Source: JACMQX01 sp044225675
GTDB lineage: Bacteria; Pseudomonadota; Gammaproteobacteria; Burkholderiales; Burkholderiaceae_C
Reading direction: 5' to 3'
DNA: 64,000 bases
NCBI GenBank assembly: GCA_044225675.1
Contig: JBGAIH010000016.1
Coordinates: 1 to 64,000 of the forward strand
Of the stretch, positions 1 through 8,399 are shown in pieces; the first letter of the stretch is position 1; each line of letters begins with the position of its first letter. The notes below the pieces were generated by a model, which was not told where the DNA came from, searched no databases, and saw only the letters and a list, made by a program, of their open reading frames with translations. Position numbers and translations under genes: made by a program.

Positions 1-1533
1 GACACAGCCGCCTCCGCCGCCCTCCGCTCAGCCTCCATCGACCACTGGATCGGCGGCCGCGTCACGCCGGGCCAGAGCGGCCGCCGCGCCGACGTGTTCA
101 ATCCGGCGACCGGCGCCGTGACCGGCCAGGTCGCGCTGGCCAACGCGGCGGAAGTCGCGGCCGCCGTTGCCAATGCCAAGGCCGCGTTCCCGGCATGGGC
201 CGACACCCCGCCGATCCGCCGCGCGCGCGTCATGTTCCGCTTCCTCGAACTGCTCAACCAGCACCGCGATGCGCTGGCCCATTGCATCACGGCCGAGCAT
301 GGCAAGGTCTTCACCGACGCACAGGGCGAGGTCACGCGCGGCATCGACATCGTCGAGTTCGCCTGCGGCATCCCGCAACTGCTCAAGGGCGACTACACCG
401 ACCAGGTCTCCACCGGCATCGACAACTGGACGATGCGCCAGCCGCTTGGGGTCGTGGCCGGCATCACGCCCTTCAACTTCCCGGTCATGGTGCCGATGTG
501 GATGTTCCCGGTCGCCATTGCCGCCGGCAACTGCTTCGTGCTCAAGCCGAGCCCGATCGACCCGAGCGCGAGCCTGATGATGGCCGACCTGCTGCGCCAG
601 GCCGGACTGCCCGACGGCGTGTTCAACGTCGTGCAGGGGGACAAGGCAGCGGTCGACGCGCTGCTGGAGCATCCCGACGTCCGCGCCGTGTCCTTCGTGG
701 GTTCGACGCCGATCGCCAACTACATCTACGAAACCGGCGCCCATCACGGCAAGCGCGTGCAGGCCCTGGGCGGCGCGAAGAACCACATGGTGGTCATGCC
801 CGACGCTGACCTCGACCAGGCCGTCGACGCGCTGATCGGCTCGGCCTATGGCTCGGCCGGCGAGCGCTGCATGGCCATCAGCGTGGCGGTACTTGTGGGC
901 GACGTGGCCGAGCGCATCGTGCCGATGCTGGCCGAGCGCGCCCGCACGCTCAAGATCCGCAACGGCACGGACCTCGAGGCCGAGATGGGGCCCATCGTCA
1001 CCGGCGCGGCGCACGCCCGCATCACCGGCTTCATCGAGCAGGGCGTCAAGGAAGGTGCGAGCCTGGTGGTCGATGGGCGCGACTTCCGCGGCGCGCAGGC
1101 CGGCCCGGGTTGCGACAACGGCTTCTGGCTCGGCGGCGCACTGTTCGACCACGTGACGCCCGACATGCGCATCTACAAGGAAGAGATCTTCGGCCCGGTG
1201 CTCTCCTGCGTCCGCGTCAAGGACCTCAAGCAGGCCGTCGAGCTGATCAATGCCCATGAGTTCGGCAACGGCGTGTCGTGCTTCACGCGCGACGGCAACG
1301 TGGCGCGCGAGTTCAGCCGCCACATCCAGGTCGGCATGGTCGGCATCAACGTGCCGATCCCGGTGCCCATGGCCTGGCACGGCTTTGGCGGCTGGAAGAA
1401 GTCGCTCTTCGGCGACATGCATGCCTACGGCGAGGAAGGCGTGCGCTTCTACACGCGGCAGAAGTCGATCATGCAGCGCTGGCCCGAGAGCATCGGCAAG
1501 GGGGCGGAGTTTGTGATACCTACGAGTAAGTAG
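1..1533 (+). CDS. mmsA: CoA-acylating methylmalonate-semialdehyde dehydrogenase, 5' end cut off by the window
   Basis: Oxidises methylmalonate semialdehyde or malonate semialdehyde with NAD and CoA, giving propionyl-CoA or acetyl-CoA, in valine and beta-alanine type catabolism. The frame is open from base 1 and contains IDHWIGG, the usual N-terminal region of the family, so only a few codons are missing; a GTG at 94 is in frame but too far inside. The nucleotide-binding region reads GITPFNFPVMVPMWMFP (bases 436-516) and the catalytic Cys lies in GSAGERCMAIS (Cys codon 868-870). The Arg-Cys-Met context is typical of the MMSDH branch of aldehyde dehydrogenases. Family and length (about 500 residues) fit well. 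The adjacent GMC oxidoreductase is on the same strand but separated by a hairpin-rich spacer. Confidence 0.93.
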   Translation, partial: DTAASAALRSASIDHWIGGRVTPGQSGRRADVFNPATGAVTGQVALANAAEVAAAVANAKAAFPAWADTPPIRRARVMFRFLELLNQHRDALAHCITAEHGKVFTDAQGEVTRGIDIVEFACGIPQLLKGDYTDQVSTGIDNWTMRQPLGVVAGITPFNFPVMVPMWMFPVAIAAGNCFVLKPSPIDPSASLMMADLLRQAGLPDGVFNVVQGDKAAVDALLEHPDVRAVSFVGSTPIANYIYETGAHHGKRVQALGGAKNHMVVMPDADLDQAVDALIGSAYGSAGERCMAISVAVLVGDVAERIVPMLAERARTLKIRNGTDLEAEMGPIVTGAAHARITGFIEQGVKEGASLVVDGRDFRGAQAGPGCDNGFWLGGALFDHVTPDMRIYKEEIFGPVLSCVRVKDLKQAVELINAHEFGNGVSCFTRDGNVAREFSRHIQVGMVGINVPIPVPMAWHGFGGWKKSLFGDMHAYGEEGVRFYTRQKSIMQRWPESIGKGAEFVIPTSK

Positions 1534-1546
1534 GACGCCCCCCGAT

Positions 1547-1616
1547 GCGGCCTGTCGGCCGCCTCCCCCCACTGGGGGGCGCAGCCAGTGGCCCGGCAAA
1601 GCCGGGCCACGGCTGC
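1547..1616. repeat. Three consecutive hairpins in the mmsA-GMC spacer (REP-like element, possible terminator)
   Basis: Three inverted repeats follow one another. GCGGCC pairs with GGCCGC (1547-1552/1557-1562). A run of six C pairs with six G (1565-1570/1574-1579). GTGGCCCGGC-AAA-GCCGGGCCAC (1588-1610) has a perfect 10-bp stem that is extended by GCAGCC/GGCTGC (1581-1586/1611-1616). No T-tract follows, so it is not a classical intrinsic terminator. The pattern resembles dispersed palindromic intergenic repeats I associate with Comamonadaceae; that association is from memory. Confidence 0.6.
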
Positions 1617-1722
1617 CGCGAAGGGTGCTTGCGCTTTGCGCTCGCACCTGGCTTGCGGAGGCGGCTGGTGGCTGGAAGTGCGTTGGTGGGCTGCCCCATG
1701 TCAGAAGAGGTGGAGACAACGG

Positions 1723-3441
1723 ATGAACGAGACGACGTTTGACTATGTGATCGTGGGTGGGGGCACGGCGGGGTGTCTGCTGGCGAACCGGTTGTCGGCG
1801 GATGCTTCGAAGCGGGTGCTGCTGATCGAGGCGGGGCGGCGGGACGACTACCACTGGATTCACATTCCGGTGGGGTATCTGTACTGCATCGGCAATCCGC
1901 GAACCGACTGGCTGTACAAGACCGAGCCGGACGCGGGGCTGAACGGCCGCTCGCTGCTGTATCCGCGCGGCAAGACGCTGGGCGGGTGCTCGAGCATCAA
2001 CGGCATGATCTACATGCGCGGGCAGGCGCGCGACTACGACCAGTGGGCGCAGCTCACGGGCGACGCGAGCTGGAACTGGGACAACGCCCTGCCCTATTTC
2101 AAGCTGCACGAAGATCACCACAAGGGCGCCAATGCGCTGCACGGCGCGCGCGGCACCGCTCCCGATCTGATGCGCGACGACCGATCGCCCTACCGCAAGC
2201 TGCTGCGCGGCCGCAATGCCGGTGGCGAATGGCGTGTCGACAGGCAACGGCTGCGCTGGGATGTGCTCGACGCCTTCGCCGAAGCAGCGCAGCAGGCCGG
2301 CATTCCGGCCACCGACGACTTCAACCGAGGCAGCAACGAAGGCGTGGGCTACTTCGAGGTCAACCAGAAGAAGGGCTGGCGCTGGAACACGGCCAAGGCC
2401 TTTGTCAACCCGACCTGCTACGGCCGGCCGAACTTCGAGATGTGGACCTCGGCGCAGGTCAGCCGCCTCGCTCTTGAACGCCAGCCCGATGGCAGCCTGC
2501 GCTGCACCGGCGCGCGCGTGTGGAACGGTCACGAGATGGTGGACGTCACCGCCACGCGCGAGGTGGTGCTGTGCGCCGGCAGCATCGGCTCGCCGCAGAT
2601 CCTGCAGCTGTCGGGCATCGGCCCGGGCGAGCTTTTGCAGCGGCACGACATTCCAGTGGCTCTCGACCTGCCCGGCGTCGGCGCCAATCTGCAGGACCAT
2701 CTGCAGATCCGCGCGGTGTTCAAGCTCGAAGGGGCCCGCACGCTCAACACCATGGTGTCCTCGCTCTGGGGCAAGGCGAAGATCGGCCTCGAATACGCTG
2801 CGCGCCGCACCGGGCCGATGAGCATGGCGCCTTCGCAGCTGGGCGCCTTCACCCGCAGTTCGCCCGACCAGCCGTACCCCAACATCGAGTACCACGTGCA
2901 GCCCCTGAGCCTGGAGGCCTTCGGCCAGCCGCTGCACACCTTCCCGGCGTTCACCGCCAGCGTGTGCAACCTCAACCCGACGAGCCGCGGCACGGTCACG
3001 ATCCGCAGCAACCGGTTCGAGGATGCGCCGGCCATTTCACCCAACTACCTGAGCACGCCCGAAGACCGCAAGGTGGCAGCCGACTCGCTGCGCGTGACGC
3101 GGCGCATCGTCGCGCAGCCGGCACTCGCGAAGTTCAAGCCGCAGGAATGGAAACCGGGCACGCAGTTCCAGAGCGACGACGAGCTGGCCCGGCTGGCCGG
3201 CGACATCGCCACCACCATCTTCCATCCGGTCGGCACCACCAAGATGGGTCGCACCGAAGGTCCGGGCAGCGATCCGATGGCCGTGGTCGACTCGCGCCTG
3301 CGCGTGCGCGGCGTGGCGGGCCTGCGCGTGGTGGACGCCGGGGTCATGCCCACCATCACGTCGGGCAACACCAACTCGCCCACGCTGATGATCGCCGAGA
3401 AGGCGGCGCAGTGGATCTTCGAGGCGGCGCAGCCGGCCTGA
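1723..3441 (+). CDS. GMC-family FAD-dependent oxidoreductase (choline dehydrogenase-like)
   Basis: A flavin-dependent alcohol dehydrogenase of the glucose-methanol-choline family; the substrate cannot be told from sequence. The ATG at 1723 was chosen because MNETTFDYVIVGGGTAG begins the FAD-binding Rossmann fold at once and GGAGA lies six bases upstream; the open frame continues further upstream but encodes no recognisable domain. The signature YPRGKTLGGCSSINGMIYMR follows near residue 80. The C-terminal catalytic regions are HPVGTTKMG near residue 500, with the active-site His, and GNTNSPTLMIAEKAA near 547. Length is 572 residues, normal for the family. It lies downstream of mmsA, which may hint at alcohol or hydroxy-acid oxidation, but this is only a neighbourhood argument. 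Confidence 0.88.
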   Translation: MNETTFDYVIVGGGTAGCLLANRLSADASKRVLLIEAGRRDDYHWIHIPVGYLYCIGNPRTDWLYKTEPDAGLNGRSLLYPRGKTLGGCSSINGMIYMRGQARDYDQWAQLTGDASWNWDNALPYFKLHEDHHKGANALHGARGTAPDLMRDDRSPYRKLLRGRNAGGEWRVDRQRLRWDVLDAFAEAAQQAGIPATDDFNRGSNEGVGYFEVNQKKGWRWNTAKAFVNPTCYGRPNFEMWTSAQVSRLALERQPDGSLRCTGARVWNGHEMVDVTATREVVLCAGSIGSPQILQLSGIGPGELLQRHDIPVALDLPGVGANLQDHLQIRAVFKLEGARTLNTMVSSLWGKAKIGLEYAARRTGPMSMAPSQLGAFTRSSPDQPYPNIEYHVQPLSLEAFGQPLHTFPAFTASVCNLNPTSRGTVTIRSNRFEDAPAISPNYLSTPEDRKVAADSLRVTRRIVAQPALAKFKPQEWKPGTQFQSDDELARLAGDIATTIFHPVGTTKMGRTEGPGSDPMAVVDSRLRVRGVAGLRVVDAGVMPTITSGNTNSPTLMIAEKAAQWIFEAAQPA

Positions 3442-3457
3442 GCCCCGGCGGCGCCGG

Positions 3458-3910
3458 TCAGCGAATGCCGCCGACGTAGCGCGGTGCGTTCGGGTCGCGC
3501 GGCTTGCGCGGCTTGTTCGGGTCGAGCGAGGACTCTGCGAACTGCGACTCGGCGAATGCCGATTGGCCGAACTCGGCAGCCTCCTCCGTCGGAGCGGCGG
3601 GGCTGCGGCTGTCGACGAACGGCGCCGGCCGCGACGGCGTGCCGGCGCGGTGCTCACGCAGGGCGTCGATGGCCGCCTGCGCCAGCGGCTTGGGCGGCGC
3701 CTTCTCGCTCATCGCCCGCTCGAGCTTGCCCGCCCATTCGGCGAGGTCCGGATGGCCGTCCTCCATGGCCTTGGCGCGCGCAAAGCGCACGATCTCGGCG
3801 GCGTACTCCTGGTTCTGCGCCATCCATTCGGTGTCGGTGACGCGTCCGGTCTTGCGCCGCAGCAGGACATGCAGGTGGGCAGCGATGGCGATTTTTTCAC
3901 TGACCAGCAT
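3458..3910 (-). CDS. Hypothetical protein cotranscribed with the ammonium transporter
   Basis: A 150-residue soluble protein of unknown function. The ATG at 3910 is preceded by AGGAGATTCCT, a strong ribosome-binding site; an in-frame start at 3937 would lack one. The first 75 residues are predicted helical and amphipathic (MLVSEKIAIAAHLHVLLRRK), the middle is Ala/Pro/Ser-rich, and the C-terminus is basic (PRKPRDPNAPRYVGGIR). It starts only 26 bases after the amt stop codon, in the place where many bacteria carry glnK, but it shows no PII fold or T-loop motif. A role with Amt is inference from position. It converges with the GMC gene across a 16-base gap. Confidence 0.75.
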   Translation of the reverse strand: MLVSEKIAIAAHLHVLLRRKTGRVTDTEWMAQNQEYAAEIVRFARAKAMEDGHPDLAEWAGKLERAMSEKAPPKPLAQAAIDALREHRAGTPSRPAPFVDSRSPAAPTEEAAEFGQSAFAESQFAESSLDPNKPRKPRDPNAPRYVGGIR

Positions 3911-3936
3911 AGGAATCTCCTGTTGAGGCACCGGCA

Positions 3937-5421
3937 TCAGCCGCCAAGCCGCTCACGGTGCTGTGCAATGTCCAGACCGGTCTGCTCGGCCTGCTCGTCG
4001 ACCCGCAGGCCGGTGATCATCAGCGTGATCCACAGCAGCAGCGCCGTGGCGAACAGGCTGTAGATCAGCACCACGCCGGCGCTCATCACCTGCACGACGA
4101 TGCTGCCTTCCACGCCCGAGACGGTCTTGCTGGCGAACACGCCGGTCAGCACGCAACCGACCAGCCCGCCGATCCCGTGCACGCCGAACACATCCAGCGA
4201 ATCGTCGGCGCGCAGCAGCCGCTTGAGGCCGGTCGCACCCCAGTAGCAGGCCAGTCCGGCGATGAGGCCGATGATGACGGCAGCGCCCGGCGTCACGAAG
4301 CCGGCCGCCGGCGTGATCGCCACGAGGCCCGCCACCAGGCCGGAGCACAGACCCAGGAGCGACGGCCGGCCGCGCACGATCCACTCGCCGAACATCCACG
4401 ACATGGCGCCGGCGGACGCGGCAATGTGCGTCACCGCCATCGCCAGGCCCGCACGGCCGTCGGAGGCCACGGCCGAACCCGCATTGAAGCCGAACCAGCC
4501 CACCCACAGCAGGCCGGCACCGGCCATGGTGAGGCCCAGGTTGTAGGGCTCGAAGGGTTCGCGCCCATAACCGCGCCGTGGCCCGAGAAAGTAGGCGCAG
4601 ACCAGGCCCGAGATCCCCGCATTGATGTGCACCACCGAGCCGCCGGCAAAGTCGAGCGCGCCCATCTTGGCCAGCCAGCCGCCCGGCTCCCAGACCCAGT
4701 GCGCGATCGGCGCGTAGACGAACAGCGTCCACAGCCCCGTGAACCAGAGCACTGCGGAAAAGCGCATGCGCTCGACGAAGGCCCCCACCACCAGTGCCGC
4801 CGTGATGATGGCAAACGTCAGCTGGAACATCGAATACACCGACTCCGGGATGTTCGGCGCGATATGGCTCACCGCCACCTTGCCGGCCTCCTTGGCGTAG
4901 TCCAGGCCGCCGAACCACATGCGCTCCGTCGATCCGATGAAGCCGCTGCCCGGCGTGAAGGCCCACGAGTAGCCAGCCGCGAACCACAGCAGGCTGACCA
5001 GCGCGCAGATCGCCACGACCGAGGCCATGGTGTTGAGCACGCTCTTGCGCCGGACCATGCCGGCGTAGAACAGCGCAATGCCCGGCAGCGTCATCAGCAG
5101 CACCAGTGCGGTCGACGTCATCATCCAGGCCGTGTCGGCGCCGTTGAGCGTGCTCTGGTCGACCAGGGTCGGATGCACGATCGGCGCAGGCGCAGGCGCA
5201 GGCGCAGGCGCAGGGGCACTGGCAGCTGGCTGGGCTGCCGAGGGCGCCGCAGGCGCTGGCGCCACTGCGGCTGGCGCAGGGGGCGCGGACGCTTCGGCGG
5301 CGGCAGCGACAGCCACCGGTGCCGACGCCGGCTGCGAGGCAGGTGCCTGCGCACCGACGTTCCAACTCATGCCGAGCCACAGGCCCACGATGGCAGCGAT
5401 ATGTCGACCGGACAATGTCAT
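3937..5421 (-). CDS. amtB: Ammonium transporter (Amt family) with signal peptide and Ala/Pro linker
   Basis: An inner-membrane ammonium/ammonia channel of 494 residues. ATG 5421 has AGGAA upstream. It begins with a cleavable signal-type helix (residues 1-25), followed by about 60 residues rich in Ala and Pro including PAPAPAPAPAP. The Amt core starts at STLNGADTAWMMTSTALVLLMT. It contains LPGIALFYAGMVRRKS, AHWVWEPGGWL, DFAGGSVVHINAG, and the pore His region VFGVHGIGGLVGCVLTG near the C-terminus. About eleven membrane helices follow from hydrophobicity. No glnK is adjacent; the downstream gene is an unrelated small protein. A sigma-54-like promoter lies upstream, fitting expression under nitrogen limitation. 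The low-complexity linker is encoded by imperfect GGCGCA hexanucleotide repeats. Confidence 0.93.
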   Translation of the reverse strand: MTLSGRHIAAIVGLWLGMSWNVGAQAPASQPASAPVAVAAAAEASAPPAPAAVAPAPAAPSAAQPAASAPAPAPAPAPAPIVHPTLVDQSTLNGADTAWMMTSTALVLLMTLPGIALFYAGMVRRKSVLNTMASVVAICALVSLLWFAAGYSWAFTPGSGFIGSTERMWFGGLDYAKEAGKVAVSHIAPNIPESVYSMFQLTFAIITAALVVGAFVERMRFSAVLWFTGLWTLFVYAPIAHWVWEPGGWLAKMGALDFAGGSVVHINAGISGLVCAYFLGPRRGYGREPFEPYNLGLTMAGAGLLWVGWFGFNAGSAVASDGRAGLAMAVTHIAASAGAMSWMFGEWIVRGRPSLLGLCSGLVAGLVAITPAAGFVTPGAAVIIGLIAGLACYWGATGLKRLLRADDSLDVFGVHGIGGLVGCVLTGVFASKTVSGVEGSIVVQVMSAGVVLIYSLFATALLLWITLMITGLRVDEQAEQTGLDIAQHRERLGG

Positions 5422-5463
5422 TGCAATTCCTGTTGTTTGATGGACCCCAACGAACAGTGCGGG

Positions 5464-5479
5464 TGCATAAGTCATGCCA
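5464..5479 (-). promoter_or_regulatory. Putative sigma-54 (-24/-12) promoter of amtB
   Basis: The minus strand reads TGGCATGACTTATGCA, with GG and GC exactly ten bases apart. It matches 10 of 12 defined positions of the RpoN consensus TGGCACG-N4-TTGCA. The expected start is near 5453, giving a leader of about 32 bases before ATG 5421. NtrC with RpoN control of amt genes is established in proteobacteria. I could not identify a convincing full NtrC enhancer upstream. Confidence 0.72.
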
Positions 5480-5751
5480 GTGGCTGTTCTCCCGGCGATG
5501 CACCGCGAACGGGCACCGGGCGGCGCGTCCGATGTCGGCCCACGCATCGCGCAGGCGCGCCAGACAAGGCGCCGCGCAGGAGATGAATTCTTTCGACGTA
5601 TGGGTAAGTCCCGATGCACTACGGGAGTGCGCAGACTACAGTCTTGGCAATCGCAACCGGACTCGCATGTCCGAGAGGGCGAGGGTCCGAGGAGACGAAC
5701 CGAGTACAGAATTCAACCGATACAAGGTATCCGCTCGAGATACGATTCACA
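5480..5751. other. Intergenic region before an orphan terminator; possible small RNA
   Basis: No convincing protein gene lies between the divergent amtB and TSUP genes. The 3' part (about 5584-5751) holds several short inverted repeats: GCACT/AGTGC, GACT/AGTC, GGAC/GTCC and GATAC/GTATC. It ends in the intrinsic terminator at 5752. A frame starting at ATG 5584 runs through the terminator into the TSUP gene but has no family features. Either a small RNA or a structured leader with an attenuator for the TSUP gene is possible. Confidence 0.35.
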
Positions 5752-5783
5752 AGGCGCCGGCATTCCCGGCGCCTTTTTGTTTT
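5752..5783 (+). terminator. Rho-independent terminator upstream of the TSUP gene
   Basis: AGGCGCCGG (5752-5760) pairs perfectly with CCGGCGCCT (5766-5774) around a five-base loop and is followed by TTTTTGTTTT. It lies 19 bases before the TSUP start on the same strand, with no complete gene upstream of it on this strand nearer than 3441. It must therefore end a non-coding transcript or act as an attenuator. Confidence 0.82.
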
Positions 5784-5801
5784 GCAGGGACAATCGGGCG
5801 C

Positions 5802-6560
5802 ATGGAGTTGCTGCTTGTGACGCTGGCTTCGCTGCTGGCCGGTTTCGTCGATTCGATCGTGGGAGGCGGCGGCCTCATTCTCGTGCCCGCCCTGTTCGCC
5901 GTCTTTCCCGGCGCCCCGCCTGCCACGCTGTTCGGCGTCAACAAGAGCGCCTCGGTCTGGGGCACGGCAATCGCCACCGTCAAGTACAGCCGCCGCGTCG
6001 ACCTGCGCTGGGCGTCGCTCCTGCCTGCGGCCGCCACCGGATTTGCCGGCTCCTTTGCAGGCGCCTGGCTGGTCACCGTGATCTCGGCCGATTTCCTGCG
6101 CAAACTGTTGCCGCTGATCCTGCTGGGCGTGCTGGTCTACACGCTGGCCCGCAAAGAGCTGGGGCGCGACCATGCGCCGCGCTTTGACGGCCGCTCCGAG
6201 CTGCTGGCCGCCTGTGCCATCGGCGGCGTGATCGGCTTCTACGACGGATTCTTCGGGCCGGGCACGGGCAGTTTCTTCGTGTTCCTGTTCGTGCGCTGGC
6301 TGGGCTATGACTTCCTGCATGCGTCGGCGTCCGCCAAGCTGCTGAACACCGCCACCAACCTGGCAGCCCTCATCCTCTTCGCGATCAAGGGCCATGTGTG
6401 GTGGCACTTCGCCCTCGCGCTGGCCGTGGCCAACGTCGTGGGCAGCGTGCTCGGCGCGCACATGGCGCTCAAGCACGGCACGGCCTTCGTGCGTGTGGTC
6501 TTCATCGGCGTCGTCAGCGCCCTGATCCTCAAGACCGGCTACGACGCCTTCCTGCGCTGA
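5802..6560 (+). CDS. TSUP-family (TauE/SafE) membrane permease
   Basis: A 252-residue inner-membrane protein of the sulfite exporter TauE/SafE family, whose members export sulfonates, sulfite or other organic anions; the substrate here is unknown. ATG 5802 begins MELLLVTLASLLAGFVDSIV followed by the glycine-rich GGGGLILVPAL, the family N-terminal motif. The second half repeats the fold with GFYDGFFGPGTGSFFVF near residue 145 and NTATNLAALILFA. About eight membrane helices are visible. The start lies just after a strong intrinsic terminator, so expression may depend on read-through or a promoter within 5775-5801. It converges with the AtuA-like gene at a 12-base gap. Confidence 0.88.
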   Translation: MELLLVTLASLLAGFVDSIVGGGGLILVPALFAVFPGAPPATLFGVNKSASVWGTAIATVKYSRRVDLRWASLLPAAATGFAGSFAGAWLVTVISADFLRKLLPLILLGVLVYTLARKELGRDHAPRFDGRSELLAACAIGGVIGFYDGFFGPGTGSFFVFLFVRWLGYDFLHASASAKLLNTATNLAALILFAIKGHVWWHFALALAVANVVGSVLGAHMALKHGTAFVRVVFIGVVSALILKTGYDAFLR

Positions 6561-6572
6561 GCGGGCACGCGG

Positions 6573-8396
6573 TCAGGGCGCGCGAACCGGCATCTCGAGC
6601 AGCATCTGCGCCATGCCCTTGCCCATGGGGTCGGTCCGAAGCGACGACGGTCCGCCGCCATCCAGGGCCCCCGTCAGGTGGAAGTTGAAGGCATGCAGCC
6701 CCGGCACCTCATAGCGCGTGACGCTGCCGTGCACCAGGTGGCCGAGCCAATCGCGCACCCGCTCCGCCGTCAGTTCCTGCCGCAGCAATGCCACCCACTC
6801 AGGCCGCCGCGCGATGATGGCGACATTGGACGTGTCACCCTTGTCGCCCGAGCGCCCGTGCGCCAGCGCGATCAAGGGCACGTGGCGTGGCGCAGAACCC
6901 GCGTCCTGCAGGCGCGCCACGCCGCCGTCGCCCGCCTGCGGAATCTCCAGGGTCGACGCGGATCGGCCCACGCGAGCGAGCGAGGGCGGCTGCGACCAGC
7001 CTCCGAGCACAACCGGCGCTTCCTCGACGCGTGCGCCGCAGCTCACGCGGGGCGGCGGCAGCGCCGCCTTGTCCACCAGGCACGAGTACAGCCGAAAGCG
7101 GGGCTCCACCGACGCCCGTCCGTTGAGCGTCAGCGCGCTGCCGCTCGTGGTACCCGGCGCGAACGACACGCCCGGCGCCCGCGCTTCGCGCGAGAACAGC
7201 TCGAGCGCAGCCCGCTCGGCATGCGTCACCGCCACGCGGGCGATCGCCTCGCGCAGCGCCGGCACCACGGCGTGCGGGCCATAGCCGTCCTCGGCGCCGA
7301 TCACGGTCACCGCCGCCTTGTCGAAATCGGCGAAACCGCTGTCGCGCAGCATGCGCCGCACCCGGCCCAGCAATGCCTCGCCCGTGCGCCGCGCCTTGGC
7401 CACCGCGTCGATGCCGAAGATCGACAGCTGTGCAACGCAGCGGAATCCCTGCTGGTAGCTGGCTGACAGCTTGTAGCTCGCGGGAGGCTCGGTGCCGCGG
7501 GCGCCGCTGACGCGCACCCGGCTGGCGCCGTCCTGGGCGACCTGCACGCCCGTGAAGTCGCAGGTCACGTCCGGCAGCACATAGCGGGCCGGATCGCCCA
7601 CTTCGTAGAGGATCTGCTCGCTGACCGTGGCCTCGGTCAGCAGCCCTCCGGTGCCCGGCGGCTTGCTCACCACGAAACTGCCATCGGCCGTGCAGTCGAT
7701 GACGGGGTAGCCGATGTTCTCCCAGTCCGGCACCTGCTCCCAGTCGGTGAAGATGCCTCCGGTGGCCTGAGCACCGCATTCCAGGATATGCCCCGCGAGA
7801 GAACCGGCCGCTAGCAGGTCGTGCTCATGGGGCTGCCAGCCGAACTCGTGCATGAGGATGCCCAGCGTGGTGGCGCTGTCGACGACCCGCCCGGTCACGA
7901 CCACGTCGGCGCCCATCGCCAGCGCACGCGCCACCGGCACGGCGCCCAGGTACACGTTGGCACTGTCGACATGGTCCGGCATCGCGCTGCCGTCGTAGAA
8001 GTCCGGCACACCATCGGCGCGCAGTCCGGGCAGCAGCGCGCTCGCATCGTCCCCCGTGACGAAGGCGACGCGCGGCGTGCAGCCCAGCTGCCGACCCAGC
8101 GCTTCGATGGCGCGGGCGCAAGCCTCCGGCTGGAGCCCGCCAGCGTTGGCGACCAGCCGTATCCTGCGTTCCATGCACAGGGGCAGGATCTCGCGCAGCA
8201 CCACGTCGACGAATTCCGTCGCGTAGCCGGCCGACGGATCCAGCCTGCGCGATTGCGCGAAGCTCGACAGCGTCATCTCGGCGAGGTAGTCGAACACCAG
8301 GTACTGCATGCCCTCGACGCGGCACAGCTGGCGGGGCCCGAGGATGCTGTCGCCCACGAATGCGCAGGCGCCTCCGATGCGGATCGTCTCGGCCAT
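6573..8396 (-). CDS. AtuA-like acyclic terpene utilization family protein (DUF1446 plus AtuA C-terminal domain)
   Basis: A 607-residue protein with an N-terminal DUF1446/AtuA domain (about residues 1-460, starting MAETIRIGGACAFVGDSILGP). A C-terminal AtuA-like ferredoxin-fold domain covers about 500-600 (PLIALAHGRSGDKGDTSNVAI, FHLTGALDGGGPSSLRTDPMGKG). AtuA is encoded in the citronellol/geraniol operon of Pseudomonas, but its reaction is not settled, and many homologues lie in other carboxylate loci. Here it follows the Bug receptor gene with a 3-base gap, without other atu genes. A role in catabolism of a carboxylate bound by that receptor is therefore an inference. Full length, no broken motifs seen. 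Confidence 0.85.
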   Translation of the reverse strand: MAETIRIGGACAFVGDSILGPRQLCRVEGMQYLVFDYLAEMTLSSFAQSRRLDPSAGYATEFVDVVLREILPLCMERRIRLVANAGGLQPEACARAIEALGRQLGCTPRVAFVTGDDASALLPGLRADGVPDFYDGSAMPDHVDSANVYLGAVPVARALAMGADVVVTGRVVDSATTLGILMHEFGWQPHEHDLLAAGSLAGHILECGAQATGGIFTDWEQVPDWENIGYPVIDCTADGSFVVSKPPGTGGLLTEATVSEQILYEVGDPARYVLPDVTCDFTGVQVAQDGASRVRVSGARGTEPPASYKLSASYQQGFRCVAQLSIFGIDAVAKARRTGEALLGRVRRMLRDSGFADFDKAAVTVIGAEDGYGPHAVVPALREAIARVAVTHAERAALELFSREARAPGVSFAPGTTSGSALTLNGRASVEPRFRLYSCLVDKAALPPPRVSCGARVEEAPVVLGGWSQPPSLARVGRSASTLEIPQAGDGGVARLQDAGSAPRHVPLIALAHGRSGDKGDTSNVAIIARRPEWVALLRQELTAERVRDWLGHLVHGSVTRYEVPGLHAFNFHLTGALDGGGPSSLRTDPMGKGMAQMLLEMPVRAP

Positions 8397-8399
8397 CGG

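Noticed and set aside
28..2937. A 969-codon open frame on the minus strand opposite mmsA and the GMC gene
   Set aside because: It has no domain, is Arg/Ala/His-rich as expected for the complement of GC-rich coding DNA, and lies opposite two well-supported genes.
5500..5520. NtrC enhancer upstream of amtB
   Set aside because: TGCACC is present but the second half-site reads GGGCA, not GGTGCA, so the match is too weak.
5319..5801. Extended N-terminus for the TSUP permease
   Set aside because: The frame is open, but it crosses an intrinsic terminator and a region antisense to amtB, and the family starts at 5802.
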